From Flavobacteriia bacterium (GTDB lineage: Bacteria > Bacteroidota > Bacteroidia > Flavobacteriales_D > Crocinitomicaceae): 10,527 nt of DNA. Under the pieces are notes generated by a model, which did no database searches, was not told the origin of the DNA, and saw only the letters and a program-made list of their open reading frames with translations. Location of the stretch: assembly GCA_009923965.1 (NCBI GenBank), contig RFSL01000021.1, positions 1-10,527 of the forward strand. Reading direction: 5' to 3'. Every line of letters starts with the position of its first letter. Positions within the stretch are counted from its first letter, which is position 1. Positions 1 through 5,859 of this stretch are shown piece by piece. Position numbers and translations under genes: made by a program.

Positions 1-240
1 CCTCTTTTGGGGGATGTCAAGTACTTTCCTGGACGACGAAGTTTGCCCATTTTTTCTTTTCGGTCCAAAATTCAAAGTGCCGTGTTTGGAAGAGGAGGAG
101 GACGAAGTGTAACTGATGATCAGCAACAGCGACAAAGTGAAGGAGAAGAAGAAGGAGGGGGGCGTACTTTAGTCCTTATTGGTCAAACAGGCAGCGGAAA
201 AACAACGCAGTTGCCCCAGTACTTGTGCGAGTTGATGATT
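1..240 (+). other. Foreign segment: start of a DEAH-box helicase-like ATPase, probably eukaryotic, joined in frame to the adaptor gene
   Basis: The frame is open from base 1, so this segment is cut at the left edge. Its translation contains RRSLPIFSFRSKIQSAV and then, after a hydrophilic Gly/Gln/Glu-rich insert, TLVLIGQTGSGKTTQLPQYL. The first resembles the lead-in helix of DEAH-box RNA helicases and the second their motif I; the Walker A GQTGSGKTT lies at 181-207. The order matches eukaryotic DHX proteins (bacterial HrpA is similar but has no such insert). The later helicase motifs (DEAH, SAT, motif VI) are absent because the sequence becomes an efflux adaptor. G+C is about 47% in 1-240 against about 29% in 241-420. 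The exact join cannot be fixed; it lies between about 235 and 280. I infer a chimeric read or assembly join. A genuine fusion is possible but less likely. Confidence 0.6.
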
Positions 241-1368
241 AAATCATCTTCGTTCACACATAATAAAAAGCATGGATTAAACTCGTGTTCCTATGGTGAA
301 GAAAAAGAAAGGGTAGAAACATCAACTGAAAACATAGTTGAACTTACCGATTCACAATTAAGAAACTCTACTATTGAAATAGGGAAAATTGAACAAAAAA
401 CAATTTCGTCTTTGCTTAAAGTGAATGGGAAAATTGATGTGCCACCTCAAAACATGGTTTCCATAAGTGTTCCGCTTGGTGGTTATCTCAAATCAACCAA
501 ACTTTTAGAAGGTATGCACATTAGCAAAGGTGAAATAATTGCAGTAATGGAAGACCTACAATACATACAGTTGCAACAAGATTACCTCACAGCCAAAGCT
601 CATTTCAGTTATTTAGAAAAAGAATTTCAGCGACAAAAAGAATTAAATGAAAGCAAAGCAAGTAGCGATAAGGTTTTTGAGAACGCACAAGCTGAGTATC
701 TTACACAAAAAATATTGATAAAATCTTTGTCTGAAAAACTAAAATTAATTAGTATCAATCCAGATAACTTAAACGAAAATAAAATTTCACGGAGTATCAA
801 TATCTACTCTCCAATAGACGGTTTTGTTTCTTCCATAAAAATGAATATTGGTAAATATGTAAGTCCCTCTGATGTATTATTTGAATTAGTAAACCCTGTC
901 GATATTCATTTGGCTTTAACCGTTTTTGAAAAGGATTTAGACAAACTTTTTATAGGGCAGAAAATTATTGCTTACAACAATTATAATTACAATAAAAAAT
1001 TCAATTGCGAAATTATTTTTATCGGTAAATACATTTCAGCCGAAAGAGCTGTAATTGTTCATTGCCACTTTGAGCAATACGATAAAACGCTAATCCCAGG
1101 AATGTATATGAATGCAGAAGCTGAAGTTTCAACCAACAAGGCATTTGTAATTCCAAATGATGGCTTAGTTCGCTTTCAAGGGAAACAATATGTTTTCACA
1201 CAAACCGAACCAAACAAGTATAAAATGCAGGAAGTTATTACTGCAAATAATGAAAACGGTTTCACGCAAATTTCCTTTCCCGACAACACAGAAATGAGAA
1301 ATAAAACTTTCGTAGTTAAAGATGCTTACACGCTACTGATGAAAATGAAAAATACTGAAGAGGAATAA
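1..1368 (+). CDS. RND efflux periplasmic adaptor subunit (CusB/CzcB-like membrane fusion protein), 5' end replaced by foreign sequence
   Basis: Adaptors of this family bridge an inner-membrane RND pump and an outer-membrane TolC-like channel, often for metal cations. Numbering residues from the first TTG (base 7), the adaptor starts near residue 91. It shows a lipoyl half-motif (about 150-182), a coiled-coil hairpin (about 185-248), the second lipoyl half (about 264-296, with SPIDGFVSSI), then beta-barrel and membrane-proximal segments with IPGMYMNAEAEV at 363-374. The stop is TAA at 1366. LNSC at 91-94 looks like a lipobox, but the residues before it (MIKSSSFTHNKKHG) are hydrophilic, so no signal peptide exists in this frame. 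Residues 1-76 are helicase-like and do not belong. In-frame ATG 235 is available but would give an unexported protein. The pump and channel genes usually found beside such adaptors are absent; upstream is replaced by the foreign segment. Family assignment is firm, metal specificity is not readable, and the native start is unknown. Confidence 0.8.
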   Translation, partial: PLLGDVKYFPGRRSLPIFSFRSKIQSAVFGRGGGRSVTDDQQQRQSEGEEEGGGRTLVLIGQTGSGKTTQLPQYLCELMIKSSSFTHNKKHGLNSCSYGEEKERVETSTENIVELTDSQLRNSTIEIGKIEQKTISSLLKVNGKIDVPPQNMVSISVPLGGYLKSTKLLEGMHISKGEIIAVMEDLQYIQLQQDYLTAKAHFSYLEKEFQRQKELNESKASSDKVFENAQAEYLTQKILIKSLSEKLKLISINPDNLNENKISRSINIYSPIDGFVSSIKMNIGKYVSPSDVLFELVNPVDIHLALTVFEKDLDKLFIGQKIIAYNNYNYNKKFNCEIIFIGKYISAERAVIVHCHFEQYDKTLIPGMYMNAEAEVSTNKAFVIPNDGLVRFQGKQYVFTQTEPNKYKMQEVITANNENGFTQISFPDNTEMRNKTFVVKDAYTLLMKMKNTEEE

Positions 1369-1576
1369 TTTAGGCTCTAATTTCTTGTCGGTTTGCTGTA
1401 GAAGCAAATATTCTTTACTGTTTTTCGTCTGATTAAAGCCTTAAAATATTTTTAAGAAAAAAGGTAATAGCTTTATCAAATTTTATTTAAGGTAAATACC
1501 TAAAAAGTGGAGTCTAATAATTTATTTGAAGTCGGTTTCTTTATTAAAATTTTTGAATATTGAATATTTGAGTAAC
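1369..1576. other. AT-rich intergenic stretch, no gene seen
   Basis: This is the first part of the 432-base protein-free gap between the adaptor and ctaA. All frames are broken by stops. The only structure I see is a weak AT hairpin at 1440-1456 (CTTAAAA, 3-base loop, TTTTAAG). It sits about 70 bases after the adaptor stop and is followed by A-rich rather than T-rich sequence, so it is not a convincing terminator. Small direct repeats of TGAATATT near 1554-1568 look like ordinary AT-rich drift. Confidence 0.5.
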
Positions 1577-1603
1577 AAAAAAAGCCCCATTGACGAGGCT
1601 TTT
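1577..1603 (-). terminator. Rho-independent terminator of the tRNA gene
   Basis: On the minus strand, AAAAGCCTC (1603-1595) pairs with GGGGCTTTT (1588-1580) around a 6-base loop. This is a 9-bp stem with one T-G pair, and the run continues as seven T residues in total at 1583-1577. It begins 10 bases after the 3' end of the tRNA and points the same way. Placement, stem and U-tract are all as expected for an intrinsic terminator. Confidence 0.8.
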
Positions 1604-1612
1604 AATGATTTG

Positions 1613-1686
1613 TGGTCCCACTTGGAATCGAACCAAGCACCTACTGATTATGAGTCAGTTGCTCTAACCGAATGAGCTATAGGACC
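1613..1686 (-). tRNA. tRNA with CAU anticodon: tRNA-Ile2 (lysidine type) favoured, elongator tRNA-Met possible
   Basis: The minus strand folds as a complete 74-base cloverleaf. It has acceptor GGTCCTA/TGGGACC (one T-G pair), D stem GCTC/GAGC with a 9-base loop containing GG, anticodon stem ACTGA/TCAGT with loop CTCATAA, a 5-base variable loop, T stem CTTGG/CCAAG with loop TTCGATT, and discriminator A. The anticodon CAT is at 1652-1650. The 3' CCA is not encoded (ACA follows the acceptor), so CCA must be added by nucleotidyltransferase. An initiator is ruled out: position 1 pairs with 72, and the GGG/CCC pairs of the initiator anticodon stem are missing. C4-G69 and C5-G68 match what I recall as acceptor-stem features of E. 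coli tRNA-Ile2 recognised by TilS, which favours Ile2 reading AUA. That choice is inference. The tRNA itself is certain. Confidence 0.93.
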
Positions 1687-1740
1687 ATATTATCCGAAGA
1701 TAACATTCAAATTCATTAAAGTCCTAAAGCGGATTCGGAA

Positions 1741-1752
1741 AGCTAAAGGACC
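1741..1752 (-). repeat. Near-copy (11 of 12) of the tRNA 5' end
   Basis: On the minus strand these bases read GGTCCTTTAGCT, against GGTCCTATAGCT at the 5' end of the tRNA (1686-1675). The copy lies just upstream of the tRNA. The same bases also form one arm of an imperfect hairpin with GCTTTAGGAC at about 1730-1721 (five pairs, a 2x2 internal loop, three pairs). It could be a remnant of a duplicated tRNA, a processing or regulatory structure, or chance. Confidence 0.3.
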
Positions 1753-1775
1753 TCTAACAAGCGCAAAAATAATCA

Positions 1776-1792
1776 TTTCAAGCAATTTGAAA
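1776..1792 (-). terminator. Weak candidate terminator hairpin after ctaA
   Basis: Just past the ctaA stop the minus strand has TTTCAA, a 5-base loop, then TTGAAA, followed by TGATTATTTTTG. The stem is only six pairs, mostly A-T, and the tail is interrupted, so it is weak. A second AT palindrome (AATTTC...GAAATT, 1794-1810) overlaps the ctaA stop and is followed on the plus strand by T residues to 1817, so it might act on plus-strand transcripts. Neither is compelling. ctaA may read through into the tRNA and end at the strong terminator beyond it. Confidence 0.25.
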
Positions 1793-1800
1793 GAATTTCT

Positions 1801-2811
1801 TTAAGAAATTTTTTTTTCAGCACGCAGTAAAGTCATCCACAGCATGCCAAATAAAATTGTTGCAAAAACCAAATGAGAGATTTGTACAATACCGGGCATG
1901 TCAACATAAGCCAATAAAACGCCACTTGCTAACTCAACTGCTAAAATTATATAGGCATTTCTAAGAATAAGAAATTTTTGGTTTTTATGGTTTTTCCACG
2001 CTATAAAAGTCAGCATGATAAGAACTAGCCACGAAAAACTTCGGTGAATATAAAAAGGCAAACCCAGCTTGTCTGTCCAGGTATTTTTATCAAAACCTTG
2101 CTTTGTGAGCACATCGATGGATTCGCGAACTTGCGTGCCTAAAAACATTTGATAGAAGGTAATTAAAAATACAGTTAGTACTAAAGTCCACAGCAACTTA
2201 TTCATCGGGAAAGTCTTTTGCTGAGATGGGCTGACTATGCGAACAATATAAATTTGAATCGCAATAATTACAAGGGCTAAAAGTAAATGAACGGTAATGG
2301 TCCACGGCACTAGGTTTGTTGCAACAACAATAGAACCAAACCATGCTTCAATGGCAATTAAAATCAAATTCAAAGCTGAGAAATATATCAGTTTACTTTT
2401 TCTGTAGTAAAACAGGAACCAAAAAAAGCCAAGAAGCAACATATTTCCAGCTAAAAATCCAAGTAAGCGATTGAGGTATTCTACCCAGGTTTTATTCGCA
2501 TTAAAAGATTCCTCTAAATAAACACTTGGATCATTTTTTATTTTGGTGGCGGTACTTTCGAAACCAAGAACACTTAAAAAGCTACAAAATTTCTCGACTT
2601 TTTTCTGGCGTTGAACTAAATAAACTTCCCGGTAATTACTCGGTAAACTTGTTATTTCTGTTGGTGGAATCCATTTCCCAAAACATTTTGGCCAATCAGG
2701 GCAACCCATTCCACTTCCTGTAACTCGAACAAAACTTCCTGCAACTACAACAAGGTAAATAAGAATTAAAGAAACCCAATTGAAACGGATAAATAATTTG
2801 GAGAAAAGCAT
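1801..2811 (-). CDS. ctaA: Heme A synthase (COX15/CtaA family)
   Basis: CtaA is an integral membrane monooxygenase that oxidises the C8 methyl of heme O to a formyl group, giving heme A for aa3/caa3 cytochrome oxidases. Taking ATG at 2811 (336 residues), the protein has about eight hydrophobic helices. After the first helix comes TGSGMGCPDWPKC, with C37 and C43 placed like the B. subtilis extracellular cysteine pair. Helix 2 begins WVEYLNRLLG, keeping the conserved Glu (E111). Later ligand histidines appear as TVHLLL (H175), YIHRSFSW (H256) and ISHLVFA (H313). Where many homologues have EYxHR, this one has Asn (N114). A TTG at 2838 would add nine residues; I prefer ATG because it sits directly before the basic lead-in to helix 1. 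The gene is divergent from purB, and no ctaB or oxidase gene is in view. Family is certain; the effect of the His-to-Asn change is not. Confidence 0.93.
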   Translation of the reverse strand: MLFSKLFIRFNWVSLILIYLVVVAGSFVRVTGSGMGCPDWPKCFGKWIPPTEITSLPSNYREVYLVQRQKKVEKFCSFLSVLGFESTATKIKNDPSVYLEESFNANKTWVEYLNRLLGFLAGNMLLLGFFWFLFYYRKSKLIYFSALNLILIAIEAWFGSIVVATNLVPWTITVHLLLALVIIAIQIYIVRIVSPSQQKTFPMNKLLWTLVLTVFLITFYQMFLGTQVRESIDVLTKQGFDKNTWTDKLGLPFYIHRSFSWLVLIMLTFIAWKNHKNQKFLILRNAYIILAVELASGVLLAYVDMPGIVQISHLVFATILFGMLWMTLLRAEKKIS

Positions 2812-2874
2812 GTGCAAATTTAAGGATATTTTAACCAATAGATTTAAAAATTACAAGCATTAATGATTGCTTTT

Positions 2875-2903
2875 TTTGATTAAAAATCAAAATCGTATCT
2901 TTG
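2875..2903 (+). promoter_or_regulatory. Bacteroidota-type sigma-A promoter for purB cluster
   Basis: TTTG at 2875-2878 and TATCTTTG at 2896-2903 are separated by 17 bases. This fits the Bacteroidota housekeeping promoter, a TTG-containing -33 box and a TAnnTTTG -7 box. Transcription would start near 2908, leaving a leader of about a dozen bases before ATG 2920. It lies in the 108-base gap between the divergent ctaA and purB starts. No PurR-like operator or riboswitch fits in so short a leader. Confidence 0.7.
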
Positions 2904-2919
2904 TTACTTATTTTGAAAG

Positions 2920-4275
2920 ATGACTTTAAATCCTCTCACAGCTATTTCTCCTATTGACGGACGCTATCACGCGAAAACAAAAAAATTAGCTGAATATTTC
3001 TCTGAATTTGGACTTATTCGTTACCGCGTGCAAATCGAAATAGAATACTTCATTGCCTTGAGTCAAACTGAGATTCCTATTTTCAAAAACTTTCCAGTGA
3101 ATAAATTAGCTGATTTAAGAGCGATTTATCTCAATTTCACAGAGGAAGACGCAAATTGGATTAAAAACTCTGAGAAAATAACAAACCACGATGTTAAAGC
3201 CGTGGAATATTTCTTAAAAGATAAAATGAAATCCCTTGGACTTGTATCTTTCCTTGAATATATTCATTTTGGATTGACATCACAAGACATTAACAATACA
3301 GCAATTCCTTTATCTTTAAAAGAAGGCATTCAAAAAATTTATTTGCCGCAGATTCATGATTTGATTGCTATTTTAAATCGCTACAAGCAAGAATGGAAAG
3401 AAATTCCAATGTTGGCAAAAACACATGGGCAAGCAGCAACACCATCACGTTTAGGAAAAGAAATTCAAGTTTTTAGTGAGCGCATAGAAAATCAATTAAA
3501 ACAACTAGAGCAAATACCCTATTCCGCAAAATTTGGAGGAGCTACAGGTAATTTTAATGCACATTTTGTTGCTTTCCCAGAAATTGACTGGGTACTTTTC
3601 GCAAATAATTTTGTAAATTCTACACTGGGACTTTCAAGAAGTAAAACCACAACACAGATTGAGCATTACGATAATCTTGCGGCACTTTTTGATTGTTTAA
3701 AGCGCATAAATACAATTATTTTAGATTTAAACCGCGATATGTGGACCTATATATCCATGGATTATTTCAAGCAAAAATTGAAAGATGGCGAAATTGGATC
3801 TTCAGCTATGCCACACAAAGTAAATCCGATTGATTTTGAAAATTCTGAGGGAAATATTGGCCTTGCAAATGCAGTATTCGAACACCTATCGTCAAAATTA
3901 CCCGTTTCTCGTTTACAAAGAGATTTAACCGATTCTACCGTTCTCCGAAATATTGGTGTTCCACTTGGACATACTTTAATTGCCTTAGAGTCTTGCATCA
4001 ATGGCTTGAATAAATTAGTAATCAATGAAATCAAAATAGCCGAAGATCTAGAAAATAATTGGGCGGTTGTTGCAGAAGCCATTCAAACAATTCTAAGAAG
4101 AGAAGGATTTGAAAAACCGTATGAAGCACTCAAAGAATTAACACGTAAAAACGAAAAAATAAGCAAAGAATCCGTTCATGCTTTTATCGATGCTATTCCT
4201 GTTGAAGAAAAAATAAAAAATGAATTGAAATTAATTAGCCCTCACAATTACTTGGGTATACAACTTGTAAAATAA
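2920..4275 (+). CDS. purB: Adenylosuccinate lyase
   Basis: PurB acts twice in purine synthesis: it splits SAICAR to AICAR plus fumarate, and adenylosuccinate to AMP plus fumarate. It is a cytoplasmic homotetramer of the fumarase/aspartase superfamily. The 451 residues align from memory with the E. coli-type enzyme (about 456) from end to end. They begin LNPLTAISPIDGRY and include TNHDVKAVEYFLK (88-100), TSQDINN (120-126) and the general-acid loop KTHGQAATPS (167-176, H169). The superfamily signature GSSAMPHKVNPIDFENSEG is at 293-311, with the catalytic serine in the mobile loop (S295). The stretch LPVSRLQRDLTDSTVLRN is also conserved. Nothing is missing. The start is supported by the family N-terminus and the promoter just upstream. 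There is no clear Shine-Dalgarno, as is usual in this phylum. The stop TAA abuts the ATG of the next gene, which suggests one transcript. Confidence 0.97.
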   Translation: MTLNPLTAISPIDGRYHAKTKKLAEYFSEFGLIRYRVQIEIEYFIALSQTEIPIFKNFPVNKLADLRAIYLNFTEEDANWIKNSEKITNHDVKAVEYFLKDKMKSLGLVSFLEYIHFGLTSQDINNTAIPLSLKEGIQKIYLPQIHDLIAILNRYKQEWKEIPMLAKTHGQAATPSRLGKEIQVFSERIENQLKQLEQIPYSAKFGGATGNFNAHFVAFPEIDWVLFANNFVNSTLGLSRSKTTTQIEHYDNLAALFDCLKRINTIILDLNRDMWTYISMDYFKQKLKDGEIGSSAMPHKVNPIDFENSEGNIGLANAVFEHLSSKLPVSRLQRDLTDSTVLRNIGVPLGHTLIALESCINGLNKLVINEIKIAEDLENNWAVVAEAIQTILRREGFEKPYEALKELTRKNEKISKESVHAFIDAIPVEEKIKNELKLISPHNYLGIQLVK

Positions 4276-5859
4276 ATGAAAAAAGCGCTGGTCTTTTTTA
4301 TTTTTCTTGCCTCTCTCTCTAAAATATATAGTCAGGAATTACCGATACTATGGGGCGAATCCCAAAAAAGCTCTGGTTCCTTAATCGACATTTTACCTAA
4401 AAACACGAAGGACTTTGTTACTTTACGATGGTCAGGAGGAAATACTTTTGGTAGCTATAAGTTAAATAATTTAACAGATTTAACTTTCCTTGAAGAAAAA
4501 AAAATGAAGCTAAAGACGCAATCTGGAATTGGCACATTTGAAACAAGCTATTTTTTTGGAAATAAAACCTGTGTATTTCTTTCTGATTTCGCAAGCAATA
4601 GAATGATGATTTTTCTTCAAAAATATAACGATTACTTAGATCCTGAGGATGAACCAATACTAATGGCAGATTACGAGAATAGAAAATTTAATGCACATCC
4701 AAATTTTCAAATTGTTAAATCAAATAACAATAAATTCATTTCTATTTTTTGGCAAATACCGGGCAAATTTTCTAATAGCGATGCCTATGGCTATAAAATT
4801 TTTGATGCCGATTTTAAAGAAGTTCAATCGGGAGAATACGCCCTTCCTTTTGATGGAAACTTAACAATAATAACAAATTATCACCTTACGAATAATGGTG
4901 AATGCTTGATAAGCTTAACGGAATTTATTAAGCCTGTTGATCGTTTATTTATTAATAACAATTCGAATTTTAAGGCTGTTCATGTATACAAGTTAAAAAA
5001 CAATATTCTGAAAGAATTTTCCTTAGAATTAGAAGGAATGAGAATTGAAGAAATGCAACTAGGATCAAATGATAGCTCTTCATACAATCTTATCGGAATT
5101 TATGCAAAAGGAAATTCCTATAAATCTTTCGGTATTTTTTCCCTTCAAATTGATGCACAAAAAGATAGTCTAAGCTCTTCAGCTTTTATTCCATTAAATA
5201 CTATTTCTGCAGGCGATAAATGGGCAGATAACGATCAAAATAACAGACAAGGATTTGGAAGAAATATAACATCGTATAACCCGGATAATTATACTTACAA
5301 ACTCCGAGATGTATTCACACTAAATGATGGCTCTATTCTCGGTTCTATTGAACAATATTATATGTATCGCAGAGTAAGTACTGACTATCGATCAGGTGTT
5401 TCATCTTCGGTGAATTACTATTATTATGATGATATAATAGCATTTAAAATAAATGATAAAAATAATTTGGACTGGGAAACGCGCATTAAAAAATCGCAAG
5501 TGTCTGTAAACGACCATGGGGCTTATAGTTCCTACAGTTCTTTTTATACAGATTCTTCTTTTTGCTTTGTATTTAATGACAACTCTAATAATTACGATGA
5601 GTTTGGAATCTATACAAGAGGTAATTCAAAGCCTTTAAGTAATAATTTTTCACGCCAAAGAAACACTTCAGCTATCTGCCAATTAAATAAAAAAGATGGG
5701 GAAAATACTAGAAAAATTCTTCTTAATAAAAAGGACTTGAATGCGCTAATCGTTCCTAAAGCCTTTAAACTTGATATTGCAAACCAAGAATTGTTACTTT
5801 ATGCACTTCAAGGATATAAAGAGAAATTTGGAATCTTAAAATTGAATACAAAAAAATGA
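4276..5859 (+). CDS. Secreted protein of unknown function, Bacteroidota-type
   Basis: I do not recognise a named family. The 527 residues start with a clear Sec signal peptide (MKKALVFFIFLASLSKIYS, likely cleaved before Q20), and there is no lipobox or further membrane helix. The rest is rich in Asn, Ser, Tyr and aromatic residues and alternates short hydrophobic strands with polar turns. It looks beta-rich, possibly propeller-like, but I see no clean repeat. The most distinctive part is 347-436. It has LNDGSILGSIEQYY, a tyrosine run (YYYYDDIIAF, 381-390), then LDWETRIKKSQ, NDHGAYSSY (412-420) and FCFVFNDN (429-436). From memory, similar segments occur in uncharacterised secreted proteins of other Bacteroidota. 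There is no C-terminal type IX sorting domain. The gene begins directly at the purB stop and overlaps the next gene by ATGA, so translation is probably coupled. Function unknown; the gene is very likely real. Confidence 0.88.
   Translation: MKKALVFFIFLASLSKIYSQELPILWGESQKSSGSLIDILPKNTKDFVTLRWSGGNTFGSYKLNNLTDLTFLEEKKMKLKTQSGIGTFETSYFFGNKTCVFLSDFASNRMMIFLQKYNDYLDPEDEPILMADYENRKFNAHPNFQIVKSNNNKFISIFWQIPGKFSNSDAYGYKIFDADFKEVQSGEYALPFDGNLTIITNYHLTNNGECLISLTEFIKPVDRLFINNNSNFKAVHVYKLKNNILKEFSLELEGMRIEEMQLGSNDSSSYNLIGIYAKGNSYKSFGIFSLQIDAQKDSLSSSAFIPLNTISAGDKWADNDQNNRQGFGRNITSYNPDNYTYKLRDVFTLNDGSILGSIEQYYMYRRVSTDYRSGVSSSVNYYYYDDIIAFKINDKNNLDWETRIKKSQVSVNDHGAYSSYSSFYTDSSFCFVFNDNSNNYDEFGIYTRGNSKPLSNNFSRQRNTSAICQLNKKDGENTRKILLNKKDLNALIVPKAFKLDIANQELLLYALQGYKEKFGILKLNTKK

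Noticed and set aside
7..1368. Reading the whole frame as a new helicase-efflux fusion protein starting at TTG 7
   Set aside because: The frame is open past base 7 to the left edge. Only motif I of the helicase is present, composition changes sharply near 240, and the adaptor loses its export signal. A chimeric join explains all of this.
2815..2822. TAAATTTG on the minus strand as a -7 box for ctaA
   Set aside because: It matches TAnnTTTG but lies only three bases before the preferred ATG (2811). The nearest upstream TTG is about 13 bases away, short of the usual 17 or more, so it is probably chance in AT-rich DNA.
3762..4082. A 106-codon minus-strand frame inside purB
   Set aside because: It is antisense to the signature and C-terminal half of purB, and its sequence simply mirrors purB codon constraints. 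It has no recognisable protein features.
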